From: Methylomonas sp. LW13
GTDB taxonomy: Bacteria; Pseudomonadota; Gammaproteobacteria; Methylococcales; Methylomonadaceae
NCBI RefSeq assembly: GCF_016865255.1
Contig: NZ_CP033381.1
Location: forward strand, 682,001 to 746,000
Direction of reading: 5' to 3'
Length of the DNA stretch: 64,000 bases
Numbering within the stretch: the stretch's first letter is position 1; every line of letters starts with the position of its first letter. The notes beneath the pieces were generated by a model. It ran no database searches, was not told the origin of the DNA, and saw only the letters and a program-made list of their open reading frames with translations. This document shows positions 46,942 through 57,900 of the stretch, one piece after another. Position numbers and translations under genes: made by a program.

Positions 46942-48509
46942 TCGGTGTTTCCTTTCAGGTCGGTATCAGTTGGGCCAGGATCGTGATCCTTGGAGGTCGA
47001 CATCGAGCGTTGGCGTATGGCTTTTCCCAATTCCGTGAGTCGATAGCGTTGCATTCGACTGGTGGGTTTGTCGGGCAGGGTCATTTCGATCACCCCGGCA
47101 GTCAACGCCGGTTTCAGGTAAGCGCTTCGGAAGTGCTCTTCGCCCTTCAAGCCGAGCGCGGTCTGGATTTGCATGCGGGACATTTCGCCGACCACGGCTC
47201 GAATCACGCGCTCGACTTCCCCTGCGACTTCCCCTGTGACTTCGGGGGTAGTGTCGGTGATCCTTCGCGAGCCTTCATCCGGCAGAAAGAGCTCGAAAGC
47301 CTTGCGTGCCCGGTCGTTGGTATAGACGGGCTCGGCGTGGCCCAATGCTTGCCATTCGCGGCGCATCATGCGCAAGCCGGTGCCGGCCTGTTCGCACATG
47401 TCGATGCGGCGCAGGGCCATGGCAATGGCCGGGTTGCGCACTTCCTTCTCACCGGGTTCCAGCAGGCGGTCATCATCGCCAAAACTATCGCCGGGGTTCC
47501 ACAACTCTATGCCATCGGTGAAGAACCGGATGACCGCCTTGCGGGAGTGGTCGCCGTAATCCTGATGCAGCAACAGATTCATGGCGGCTTCGCGGAAAAC
47601 GCGAAATCCGGCGGGCGCATCGCGGCGTTCCAGCGTGGCCGGATCGATGTCGCGGAAGGTTTTGGGCATGAAGAACAGGTATTTGGCCAACAACTGTTGC
47701 CAGCTTTGCAGAATGTTCTCTTCACACACCAGCCGATCGATCCAGCGCGTCTCGGGCATCTCGTCGCGGCGGCCGTAACCCAGAAACTGCACGTCCAAAA
47801 TCGGGCGTGGCAGTAGGTTACGCACCGCGCGCAGCGAACCGAACAAACCGATACAGGCATTGGTGGGCAATAGTCGCCCACCATCTTTGATCAAGTAGCC
47901 CCAGTCGTAAAGAAAGTCCAAATGAGGCTGTTCCACGTCGAAGCCGGGGTTGGCGGCATGAAACCGGTCGCGAGACCACTTCAGGCTGCCGCCGTGGAGA
48001 GCCTCGTCGAGATCGACCCGCGTGAAGGGGTGGCCATCCCAACGATCGGCGTTGGCATCCCGCAGCATGCGTTCGATGTCGCGAGGCTGGGCCTTGTAAT
48101 CGCCGCCACCCTTGCGAATGAAGGTACGGCGGATGTCGCCATCCAAATAGACCGGTTTACGGCTACGCGGATTCTCGGCGACGTGGAAAGCCAACACGAT
48201 CTTGCCGTCGACGTCATGGCGATGTTCGGTGATGTCCAAGTCGTGATTGACCTTGTTGTCGGCATGCAGCACCGACAGAAAATCGTTTTGGATCTTGTCG
48301 GGTTCGTCGACACCTCGAATCTCGAACTGCTCGCCGTCCTGCTTGATACCCAATACCAACCAGCCGCCATGGGTATTTGCGAACGCCGAGACGGTCTCGA
48401 ACGCGGATTTCGGCAAGGCGTTACGCGCCTCCTTGAATTCGGCGTCGTTCCATTCGCCGGATGACAGCAAGGATTGGAGATTATTCGTCCTGACGTTCAA
48501 ATCAGCCAT
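46938..48509 (-). CDS. AlbA_2 (Schlafen-like) nucleic-acid-binding and GHKL ATPase-like protein inside the DISARM operon
   Basis: The 523-residue protein starts with an AlbA_2 domain (EFKEARNALPKSAFETVSAF, 24-43, then GGWLVLGIKQDG). It continues with a GHKL-like ATP-binding region (FREAAMNLLLHQDYGD near 310, IELWNPGD, GTGLRMMRREW) and ends with a winged helix after a TGEVAGEVERV linker. This is the plan of proteins often called RecG-like or putative transcriptional regulators. It shares ATGA with drmA. It is not one of the five core class 1 DISARM genes. It may control the operon or act in sensing; both are inference. Confidence 0.85.
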   Translation of the reverse strand: MADLNVRTNNLQSLLSSGEWNDAEFKEARNALPKSAFETVSAFANTHGGWLVLGIKQDGEQFEIRGVDEPDKIQNDFLSVLHADNKVNHDLDITEHRHDVDGKIVLAFHVAENPRSRKPVYLDGDIRRTFIRKGGGDYKAQPRDIERMLRDANADRWDGHPFTRVDLDEALHGGSLKWSRDRFHAANPGFDVEQPHLDFLYDWGYLIKDGGRLLPTNACIGLFGSLRAVRNLLPRPILDVQFLGYGRRDEMPETRWIDRLVCEENILQSWQQLLAKYLFFMPKTFRDIDPATLERRDAPAGFRVFREAAMNLLLHQDYGDHSRKAVIRFFTDGIELWNPGDSFGDDDRLLEPGEKEVRNPAIAMALRRIDMCEQAGTGLRMMRREWQALGHAEPVYTNDRARKAFELFLPDEGSRRITDTTPEVTGEVAGEVERVIRAVVGEMSRMQIQTALGLKGEEHFRSAYLKPALTAGVIEMTLPDKPTSRMQRYRLTELGKAIRQRSMSTSKDHDPGPTDTDLKGNTE

Positions 48510-48566
48510 TTAGTGATTCTTTTAACTTTCGCTGCGCCACAGAAGATAATTTACCTATCAGCTCTT

Positions 48567-50528
48567 TTACTTGAGCTTTGAAAGAAATTTGTCGATTCGA
48601 TCGACCTGTTTTGACCGATCCAAATACTCGGCATAGGCATCTCTAGCAGATTTGATCAACTGGTCGTAGTACATGACTCGTGCATTTAACGGTTGTAATG
48701 TATTGGTTACATAACCTGCAGGTAAGTATGACTCTTCCTCTTCGGCTACGGGGCTCCCGAGAACGAAAATGATCGAAATCAATGGATTTTCATTTCCTTC
48801 CGCCTTCAAACATTTGGCGAGTGCCGTCCTGTATTTTTGTCCTTGCTCTTGTAATTCCACCAACTTCATTGGTCGACCAGCGCGTTTCAATTCCACAATG
48901 ATGTGCTCTCCCGCATTCGTCTTATAGCGAATATCCAAACGCCCTTTACTTTCATCATCAGTCAAATCAGCAGCGAAATCCTTGTAATCTCGTTTTAATG
49001 TTTGCTCGATTCGTTCACTACCCGCAGCTCTTTCCCAGCCGGGATCTAGTAACCATAAATTTTCGAACAGATGTGCTTGAAGGACCTTTTCCTTGGCGTC
49101 AACATCGACCAGATCTTCAAATTTCACGATTACATCCAATCTCGCCCTGACGATATCCCTATACATTGAGCCCTCCAGCATAGATAAGTCAGCTAACAAC
49201 GGTAGCAACGACTCTGCAGTTAGGGCAGGTAAATTTCCAAGATTATGGCTGGCATCCTTCAATCGAAGTCGTTCGAATGCAAGCATTCCAGAGCGATATA
49301 AATCCTTACGATCTTCCTCGGATTCAAGTTCCACGCCTAAAATCACTCCAAGTGTCCGCCTTGCGGCGTCTCTTTGACCTTCTGGTAGATTGTCGATCCA
49401 CTCTCCCAAAATTGGGGTCTCTTCGACTGCTTCCTTTCCTCGCGCTTCATTTCTCAACTTCGTCCAGTCATCAGAAATTGAAACCAAGGTTTTGCGGAGA
49501 AAATCTCTCAAGGCGACATATCGCTCATCGTCTTCCATCAGCCGCTGTCTATCACTGGTGGCAATATCTTCCTCACTTTCGACGTCCAGAAAATTGGCTT
49601 CGATTTGACCGGTCAGATAATTCCCAAGGAGCATATTGAATCCCAGTTTGTCCAGGATGTTTTCCTGGATCAAGCGTCCTCTGGCAATCACGACCAACCC
49701 ATTCATTAGGCCTGCATCTTCGGATGCCAATTTTTTGGGTCGGGACGCAGCGCCTAACCAACCACCTACGATCCAATCGGGACGAATAACTGATATTTGG
49801 TTTGGTAACAAGAAACGTTTCTTTAAACCAGGACAAAAACCAGCTGGGATACGCTCCGAAGGTTCAAACTCCCACAAAAATTCAATCGCCTTGAAATCCT
49901 CTCGATCTGCCGGTCCGATCGCCAAATCATTGATTCGGACATCAAAGCTATCTCCATTTTCTGATTTGATGCCAATGATCGAAAAGCGCCTGGCGATACG
50001 CTTTCTTAAAGCATTTACCGTTTGGCTCGTGCGCTTCTTTTTCAACTGAGTCAGAATTATTCGAGTGCCCTTTGATGGAGGTTCATCGTTGGTAGGAACG
50101 GGTTTATATTCCTCGTTACGTGAAACAGCGGCTTCGATTCCCTTCGTTTCCATTCGAAACGCATGATGTTCGCTACCTTTGGTAGTGATGACGGCGACGA
50201 CATCGGCAATGGAAAATAGTGCAAGCTTACCGATGCCTTTCCTTCCCATGAATGCACGACCACCTGGAGATTTGGCTCCTTCTTTTTGTCGTTTGTCATA
50301 ACCGACATAGAGGAAACGGTCATTGATATCGTTCAAAGCCATACCAACTCCATCGTCTTCAATCACGATTCTGTCCTTGTCAATTTTGATACTGACGTTT
50401 TTTGCATCGGCATCCCAAGCATTGGCCACTGCCTCGGACAATACTGCCGCTGCATTACTGTATAGATGCAAGCCCAGATGATCGAGAACCCGCAAGTCCA
50501 ACTGCATTTTGTATGGTGAATCGCTCAT
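48567..50528 (-). CDS. GHKL ATPase with C-terminal PD-(D/E)XK-like domain, DISARM-linked
   Basis: The 653-residue protein has an Hsp90/MORC-like ATPase at the N-terminus: SEAVANAWDAD (31-41), IEDDGVGM (56-63) and GRKGIGKLALFS near 95. The C-terminal 160 residues look like a nuclease fold: HLFENLWLLDPGWE, then GRLDIRYK near 530 and HIIVELKRAG near 543, giving the D and ExK pattern. It lies 38 bp after drmMI and 57 bp before the AlbA_2 gene, with lower GC than both. ATP-driven clamping plus cutting is a reasonable guess, but the catalytic assignment is inference. Confidence 0.85.
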   Translation of the reverse strand: MSDSPYKMQLDLRVLDHLGLHLYSNAAAVLSEAVANAWDADAKNVSIKIDKDRIVIEDDGVGMALNDINDRFLYVGYDKRQKEGAKSPGGRAFMGRKGIGKLALFSIADVVAVITTKGSEHHAFRMETKGIEAAVSRNEEYKPVPTNDEPPSKGTRIILTQLKKKRTSQTVNALRKRIARRFSIIGIKSENGDSFDVRINDLAIGPADREDFKAIEFLWEFEPSERIPAGFCPGLKKRFLLPNQISVIRPDWIVGGWLGAASRPKKLASEDAGLMNGLVVIARGRLIQENILDKLGFNMLLGNYLTGQIEANFLDVESEEDIATSDRQRLMEDDERYVALRDFLRKTLVSISDDWTKLRNEARGKEAVEETPILGEWIDNLPEGQRDAARRTLGVILGVELESEEDRKDLYRSGMLAFERLRLKDASHNLGNLPALTAESLLPLLADLSMLEGSMYRDIVRARLDVIVKFEDLVDVDAKEKVLQAHLFENLWLLDPGWERAAGSERIEQTLKRDYKDFAADLTDDESKGRLDIRYKTNAGEHIIVELKRAGRPMKLVELQEQGQKYRTALAKCLKAEGNENPLISIIFVLGSPVAEEEESYLPAGYVTNTLQPLNARVMYYDQLIKSARDAYAEYLDRSKQVDRIDKFLSKLK

Positions 50529-50566
50529 TTTTTATCCTTTTTCTGAATTCCTGCCGTTTCAATCAT

Positions 50567-53500
50567 TTATGGTTTGGCTCTGAATTTCATGCATGATTCG
50601 TCACCTTGAGTTTCCACGAATTCATCGCTGATCAATTCATTTAGTGCGTCACTCCAACAACCCGGGTCGGCACCACAACCATTCAAAATGGCTGATTTCG
50701 TGAACCAACCTTTGTGAGCTTCGAGCCAGGCGAGGATTTGATCGGATGCGTTCGAACCCCAAGAATTACCGCGCTTGGAACTTTGAGATGAAGCTGAAGG
50801 CTCAGGCGATGGAACAGGCGTATCAAACAAACTGGTTTGAATAGATTGCTGCACCGATGAAGGTTTGCTCTTTGATTTAGGAGTCGACTTGATCTTGGTA
50901 TTAGATTTTCCATGTAACCCGGCAGCGACTTCTGCTTCGTAACGCTGACGGTTCAATTCCGACAGTCGCCGTAAGACTTCGACACGTGCAGGCTCCGAAA
51001 TGGTGAAGCGGACGCGGTCGTTCTCCGGCAAATATGGCACTTCGTGGAAACCGTGACCGAGGTCAAGGTCATCCCAACCGTAGGCACTCATGACGGTGGT
51101 GTCTATTTCGCGTTGCAACTCACGCAGCGCTTCAATGCGAGGATCGCGATCGGTGTCGTTATGGATGCGGTTGTAGACATCCGTCAAACCAATTCCAAAA
51201 TCTCTGGAAACTGCGGCTCGACTATCCAAAAATCGTCTGGCAATGGTACCCAGATCGTCAGGAAATACGAGTGGGAGCGGTAACGTCTCAAGAGCATCAC
51301 TCGGAGTATATCTCAGTCGGCTTTCTAGACGAGAAGCATTCTTACGAACCCACACCTCGTGAAACTGGCTAAACAAAAGCCCCAGAAGTGCAAATGAATC
51401 GGAACAGAAAACAACCATGCTGTCAGACCACACATAGTTTGAAGGCGTGACTGCAGGAGCGATGAACTTTGTGACTCGCGACAGGCAGAACACACTTTCC
51501 ATCTGGCAAGTTTCTGAAGACCAGCCCACCGGGTGACGTTCGAAATCGCGACCACGACCGATGGCATGATAAAGCTCAGATCTTGCCCGGAGAAACAACC
51601 ACCACTTTTCGCGTGCTCCCTTATCCTTATTGGCAAGGCGCTCCGCTTTCACGTTCACCTCCAACCACTCGTAAGGTAGCTTGTACGTTCTCGCCTTCGC
51701 TTCCGGCCAATCCCAGAAGTTGATCACCCAGCGGCTCGGCTTCTGCTCAGGGTCTGAATTGAGATCATCGCCGTTGATGTAGGGAAAGATCACTTCGCCG
51801 TTCCTCGGATCGGCATCCAGCATCCTGCGAGCCTGATCGGGTAGGAGCACGAAGCCCATGCCAAGCACGATCGAGCCCTGATACGCAATACCCTCGTTGG
51901 CTTTTAGACGCATCGGACTCCATTCCTCTTGATCGGACAGAAAAGCCGAAATGAAGGGAGCCGGTCGCCCGAGCAGCGAACGTCCGCCGCGCCAATCTCC
52001 CTTATGAACATGCACGCGACTGGTGACGACTGCTGCCTTACCGGGCCAGGCTTCGTTCGGGTAAGCCGCATAGATTACGACGCCCGCGCCGACCATGGCC
52101 TCCAGCCCGACCTGCCGCGTGTCACCTTCCGCGATGGTGTTGACTGCTAGCAGTCCGAAACCACCACTATCGCGCAGCAGACTCCAACTCCGCAGAAAGA
52201 AATAGGCAACTAGGTCCGCCGAGCCACGCCTCCCCTCTGCGATATGATCAACCAGCCAATCGCGGAAAGCAGTGCCCGCGACGCCGGTGATGCGCTGCCC
52301 GCCTAGAAAGGGTGGATTGCCGACGATGCCGTCGAAGCCACCGCGCTCGTGCTTAAAGACCTCCGGAAATTCCAATGGCCAATGGAACGGTTGGCGTGAA
52401 TTTTTATCATCGGGTAGATCGATCGATAAGCCGAAGTTCGCTCGTCGTCTCAACTGATTTTTGGCATCTGTATTTCCTTGCAAATACTGCTCTGCCTCGA
52501 TGGACAAGGTCATCAACGCCGCATCGAGAGCATTTTGATTCCCGCCCGTCCTAAACACTTCACCGACGAATGCATCCGCAATCCGTTCCGGTGCTTCGAG
52601 TTTGGCTTTGGCTTCGGTATCTAGCCTGGCCATCGCTTCCACGTCATGAATGTCCCGAATCGGCATTTGGCGTAAACGTTTGCGCAGTTCGATGGCCTCG
52701 GCCACGGCCTGTTCGATGTTTCGGCCGAAGATGCGCATCTGCGTGTTCTTTTGACCCGGCGTCATACTCAGTTCGGTGAGTTGATCCAGACGATGGATGC
52801 CCAGCAGACTGTCACCACATCGCAGATTGTGATCGAGAAAGCCGAACGGCCGTCCTTTTGCAAGCGTCACCAACCAGATCGACAGTTTGGCGAGTTCCAC
52901 CGCCAATGGATTCAAGTCCACACCGTACAAGCAGCGCTCGGCGATCAGGCGGCGGGCGATGACGATGCGTTCTTCGTCGTCTCTCGGCAAGGATTCCTCG
53001 TCGGTAACCGCGTCGCGAACCTCGCCGTCGACCGTGACGTATTTGCCTGCCGATTCCGCTTGGCTCCAGGCCTCTACCAAGCGTTCCGCCAACCAGCGGC
53101 AGACTTGCACCAAGAACGCACCTGAACCCATGGCCGGGTCGCAAATCTTGAGATCCAGCAGTTCGGCGGCCGATTTGAGTTGCCATACTTCGCGTGGTTT
53201 GCCTTCCGCCGGGCCGACATAGGCCACAGGCGTAAGAGTCTCGGTGACGATGGCTTCGGTCAGGGATTTGGGGGTGTAATGGGTTCCGGTCTCACGCCGG
53301 TCGGAACCGGTGGTGACCATGAATGAGCCGGTGGGATAGACCAACGGGTAACCCCAGGGATCGACACGCAGCAGATTTGCGTAGGGTTTGACGCGATCGC
53401 GCAACGCCACGTCTGCGTGACATGCGGTCAAAAGTTTGTCGGCCAACACGTCGTCGACGGCCTTTGCCAGGTCGTTACGGATACGGCTGGCCGAACTGCC

Positions 53501-54931
53501 GGAACGTTCGCGGAGTAAGTCGGCCAGTTTTTCATCGTCGGCTTTTCGCGCAATATCCAGTTCGGTCAGGGTCACCCAAGGTACTTTGGCAGTGCTGGTA
53601 GCACGCAATTCCAGAGTGACGTCCTTGGCGCGTTTGACGGTGCGTTCCAGCAAGCCTTCGTAGACGTAACCGATCTGTTCCACGTCCAGTGCCCGATAGG
53701 ACAAGGTGCGACCTTGGAATTGCTGGATCGCGTCCAACAGCAACAAGACGGTGCGATTGTCGATGGGCAATGGTTTGGCGGGATCGGTGCGCCATTGGCT
53801 GTGTTTGTCCCGTCCTTCCAGGAACGGAAAACGGTCGGGATCGAACAACGAGCCACCCAAGGCCGGCATGCGCAGATTCTCGTGTTCGATGCCGCCGTAG
53901 ACAGCGCGGAACAATGCCAGCAATCGCGACCAGGCATCCCAGCGTCTTTCCAGGATTTCCGCGCTGTCTGAACGCAACTGCATCCGCAACGTGGACAAGG
54001 CGTAGTGGGCTTCGTAGCGTTCGTCACCCAACAGCAACAAACCGCGTTCTTCGGCCGATAGCAGGAACACCAAGCGCATCATCACCGTCAGTGCGGCTTC
54101 GTAGATTTCGGCGGTCGAAACGTTGGCCAACAGGGTTCGATCTCGGTCCAGGTCGGCTTTGTCCAAGGCCTGGATCAAGACTTCCACGGCTCGACGGACC
54201 TGTTCGCCGAGGGCTTCGGTGACTTCGTCTTGGTGTTTCAGCGAGCGATCGAACAACGCCGGCAGTCGTTCCGACTCGTCGACGAAGAAACGGCGGATAC
54301 CGAGCAGATGCACGAAGGCTTGCAGCGTGACCGGTTCTTGCCCCCACAAACGGGCATACCAACTGGCAAAGGTGGTGACGGCGCCGACCGGTGCATCGAC
54401 CAGCATCCAGCGTTCACCATTGGTGAGCAATCCCAAGCGGCATCCGGTTTTGCGGCAGAGGTTCACCATCCTTTCCGCCGGGCTGGTGGCCCAACCATCA
54501 CGCTTACTGGTGGCTTCCAGATCGGTGTGGACCGGGAAGGTTTGGACCAACATCAGAGCATTGCCGCTCTGTTCGTCGATCACGGCGGCATCGGGCACCA
54601 GTTTCATTCCGTATTCGGGTAAATCGACGATGAGTTCATCGGGAATGGCCGAGCTACGCTTCAAGACATCGCCGCGTCCGTCTTCGTCCAATTCCAAACC
54701 ACGGGCCAACACTTCGTCTATCCAGGCCTGATGTAATTCCGGAAAATGCGGGTCGTCGTTTTCCAGGCCGTCACGCCATTCCTCATAGGCTTGGCGTAGG
54801 CGTTTGCGTTTGTTGGCATCCAGTTGTTCGAGGCCCTGCGGGAATACCTCTTTCAGTACCGGCACCGCCAGGAAGGGACCGGAGATTTCGATCAGTGACA
54901 ACCATTCGGTATTGGTATCGTTGAAGCTCAT
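50567..54931 (-). CDS. drmMI: DISARM adenine-N6 DNA methyltransferase DrmMI
   Basis: The 1454-residue protein methylates host DNA so that DISARM spares it. Motif I (DPAMGSGAFLVQVCRW) lies near residue 597 and the catalytic NPPF (GIVGNPPFLGG) near 870, so a large insert separates them, as in Eco57I-like and DrmMI enzymes. The N-terminal 500 residues are a nuclease- or specificity-like region (LLTNGERWMLVDAP near 160). The C-terminus has a Ser/Lys-rich linker and a final small domain. Its ATG overlaps the drmD stop. The recognition site cannot be read from sequence. Confidence 0.92.
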   Translation of the reverse strand: MSFNDTNTEWLSLIEISGPFLAVPVLKEVFPQGLEQLDANKRKRLRQAYEEWRDGLENDDPHFPELHQAWIDEVLARGLELDEDGRGDVLKRSSAIPDELIVDLPEYGMKLVPDAAVIDEQSGNALMLVQTFPVHTDLEATSKRDGWATSPAERMVNLCRKTGCRLGLLTNGERWMLVDAPVGAVTTFASWYARLWGQEPVTLQAFVHLLGIRRFFVDESERLPALFDRSLKHQDEVTEALGEQVRRAVEVLIQALDKADLDRDRTLLANVSTAEIYEAALTVMMRLVFLLSAEERGLLLLGDERYEAHYALSTLRMQLRSDSAEILERRWDAWSRLLALFRAVYGGIEHENLRMPALGGSLFDPDRFPFLEGRDKHSQWRTDPAKPLPIDNRTVLLLLDAIQQFQGRTLSYRALDVEQIGYVYEGLLERTVKRAKDVTLELRATSTAKVPWVTLTELDIARKADDEKLADLLRERSGSSASRIRNDLAKAVDDVLADKLLTACHADVALRDRVKPYANLLRVDPWGYPLVYPTGSFMVTTGSDRRETGTHYTPKSLTEAIVTETLTPVAYVGPAEGKPREVWQLKSAAELLDLKICDPAMGSGAFLVQVCRWLAERLVEAWSQAESAGKYVTVDGEVRDAVTDEESLPRDDEERIVIARRLIAERCLYGVDLNPLAVELAKLSIWLVTLAKGRPFGFLDHNLRCGDSLLGIHRLDQLTELSMTPGQKNTQMRIFGRNIEQAVAEAIELRKRLRQMPIRDIHDVEAMARLDTEAKAKLEAPERIADAFVGEVFRTGGNQNALDAALMTLSIEAEQYLQGNTDAKNQLRRRANFGLSIDLPDDKNSRQPFHWPLEFPEVFKHERGGFDGIVGNPPFLGGQRITGVAGTAFRDWLVDHIAEGRRGSADLVAYFFLRSWSLLRDSGGFGLLAVNTIAEGDTRQVGLEAMVGAGVVIYAAYPNEAWPGKAAVVTSRVHVHKGDWRGGRSLLGRPAPFISAFLSDQEEWSPMRLKANEGIAYQGSIVLGMGFVLLPDQARRMLDADPRNGEVIFPYINGDDLNSDPEQKPSRWVINFWDWPEAKARTYKLPYEWLEVNVKAERLANKDKGAREKWWLFLRARSELYHAIGRGRDFERHPVGWSSETCQMESVFCLSRVTKFIAPAVTPSNYVWSDSMVVFCSDSFALLGLLFSQFHEVWVRKNASRLESRLRYTPSDALETLPLPLVFPDDLGTIARRFLDSRAAVSRDFGIGLTDVYNRIHNDTDRDPRIEALRELQREIDTTVMSAYGWDDLDLGHGFHEVPYLPENDRVRFTISEPARVEVLRRLSELNRQRYEAEVAAGLHGKSNTKIKSTPKSKSKPSSVQQSIQTSLFDTPVPSPEPSASSQSSKRGNSWGSNASDQILAWLEAHKGWFTKSAILNGCGADPGCWSDALNELISDEFVETQGDESCMKFRAKP

Positions 54932-57900
54932 GCTCGTCCTTCAACGCTCATGGCGGCTGGGACCAGGAAGACGACCGCGACCGGGAAGGTTCGGTCGGTG
55001 AAATCGGCATAGCGGGCCTCGATGGCTTGGATTTCACGCTGGCGTTCCTGGGGAATGCCATCCAGACGCGCGCGTAACGCGCCGAGATCGCGTTTGAGCT
55101 GGGTTTTCTCGTCATCGCTGAATAGGTCGAATTGTTGAGGCTGTTCGTCTTTGTGCAATTCGGCTTGAATGGCCTTTTCGAGTTCGGATAGGACGTTGGT
55201 GATGTCGTCGATCTCTCGGTCTTTTCTGGTATTCAGGGTGTTGATCAAGTGCTTGAGCCTATCCTTGGAACGGGCATCGATGGTTTGCAACAGTGCATTT
55301 TCGCTACGCTCGAAACGCGAGCGTAGCAATTCCAAAACCGCTTCATTCACCATGGATTGCTGAGTCTGCTCCAACCAGGCTTCGATCCGCTTCACCCCCT
55401 CTTCACGTTTATAGCCCTGCTCACGCAGATAACCGCCCGCATAGGTCAATTCCTCGTGTAAGCGGTGATGATTGCCGCCGGTGATCACCAGCCGGGAAAT
55501 CACTACGACAGCGATTTCAGTGAATTCGGGTTCGCTCACGCTACGGACCGTGACACGGTGGAGTTTTTTGACGTCGTCTTGAGCCCAGATTTCCGCCCGC
55601 AACAGGCGCAGACACATCTGAACCAGGCGGTGATTGAGGTGGATCAGTACCACGTCGTCCCGGCCATTGGCGACCTCGTGATCGAAGGTGATGGGTCGGG
55701 TGACCTGGGTATGCGGATGCCGCAGACCTTCGAGGCATCGCGCCCAGGTACCCGCCAGTGCGGGCATTTTGAAGACCGTGCCTAGCGGCGCGGAATCCAA
55801 GTCGATGGGTTCTAGCGGCGGCTTGCCGGCGAGCTTCAGTCCGGTTTTGACCGCCATTTCGATGTGCCGAGGTGTGAGATGGAAGTCGTGACGCGTTTCC
55901 AGGAGCCTTTCGTGTAACTTGGCGATGCGTTCCTCGAGTTGTCGTTCGGCCTTCACGAACTTGCGGGCGCTGGCTATCTTCGCTTCCGCCATCCGTGTGT
56001 CGAGTTCCTCGGCGGAACCCTCGATCAAGCCGGCCATTTGCGGCGCGATGACTGGATTGACGCTGCCCATGTCGGCGCGCATCGATTCGAGTTTGCGTAG
56101 TGCCCGAATGATGTCCTCGGCGTGACCACCGACCTTGTCCTCGCCATTGCCGCCATCGACGGGGTGCCAGATCGACACTTCCTTGTGTCGTTGCCCGTGA
56201 CGATCGATACGGCCGTTGCGTTGCTCCATGACGTTGGGGTTGTAAGGAATCTCCAGGTGGATCAGGCAATGACAGTGATTCTGGAGGTCGATACCTTCGG
56301 ATGCGGCGTCGGTGGCAAGTAATATCCGTACGGCGGAATCGCGCGGCGAGGTTTGGAAGGCGGCCTTGATGCGTTCCCGTTCGTCGTGGTCCATGCCGCC
56401 GTGAAGGATTTCGAGTCGCTCGCCGCCGAAACCGTGACTGGCCAGGATTTCATGCAACCATTGGTGGGTGGTGCGGTATTCGGTGAACAGGATGACGCGG
56501 TTGTCGTTCCAATCACCGTTCGTTTTCAGATGTTCTTGGCACCAGGCCAGAACGGCCTTGGCTTTGGAATCGGCTTGATTCTTGGCACGCTGCGCCCAAG
56601 TCCTGAGTTCATCCAATGACCGACGTTGTTCCGGGGTGAGTTCGGGGGCGCGCCGAGAAGCCTCTTCGACGGCTTCGGCTTGGGCAGTTTCATACTCTTC
56701 GTCGTTGGCATAGTCTTCTTCGACTTTGAGTATGGCTTTGTACAAAATGCGTTCGGCCATCGTGTCTCGCCTTTGCCGATTACCCGCACCGGAAAGGCTG
56801 GCGATGTGTTTTTCCAGGGTCGACGCAAAAGCAGCGGGCGACGAGAACAGACGTTTCTTCAACAAGCGGTTGGTAAAGGCCGTCCCAAAGGCATCGCCTT
56901 CTCCAGCGGCATATTGTTCGCGGCTGGCGCAATAGTCGTCGAGTTTCTTGTGAATGGCCCTTTCTTCGTCCGTATAGCCCACCAATAAGGGCTGCAAGAC
57001 CCGTTTGGGATAGAGGGGATTGCCATCGGCATCGACCAAATCGCTCTTCAGCCGCCGAATCATGACTTGCGAAAGCCGTTTTTCATCCGGCAGGATGTTG
57101 CGCGCAAAGCGCTGATCATCGAGCAATTCGAGCAAGGAGGTGAACGATTCCGTATAGCCGTTGTGAGGCGTCGCCGTCAGGAACAATCGATGTTGAAAAT
57201 GCGGACCGATGGCGCGGATGAACCGAGTACGTTGGCTTTCCAGGGCATAATGCGCCCCGGCCGAGGGTGCGACGTTATGAGCTTCGTCGACCACCAAGAT
57301 GTCGAATTTACGCGGGAACTCGATGTGCGGGGGCAGGACGTCTCGCATCAGGCGTAGACCCTCGCCCGATTTCGCCCAGTCCATGGAGGTGATCAGTCGG
57401 GGATGTGAAGTCCACGGATTGGCGTGGATGCCGCGCTCGCGGCGCAATTGTTTGATGTAGGCGGTATCGACGATTTGGAGTTCGAGACCGAATTTTTCCA
57501 GCATCTCGACTCGCCACTTTTCCTGTAACGAGGCCGGACAGACGATCAATACCGAGCGCGCCCGATGTCGGAGCAACATCTCCTGAATGACCAAGCCCGC
57601 CTCGATGGTCTTACCCAAACCCACGTCGTCGGCGATCAATAGATTGACGCGGGCCATGTCGATGGCCCTGACCAAGGGATCGAGTTGGAAGTCTTCGATG
57701 CTGACGCCGCTACGGAAAGGGGCTTGAAGGAAGCCGCGATCGGCATTGGTGGCAGCGCCCCAACGTACCGCGTCGAGAAAGGCTTCCAAGGTGTCGGGAT
57801 CGTCCTGGCCGGAAATCGAAGGCAGCCCGGCGCGTTCTATAGTGTGAGCACCGGGTTCGATTTCCCAGATGACTTCCAGCTCTTCGCCGAGGCCGTCTTC

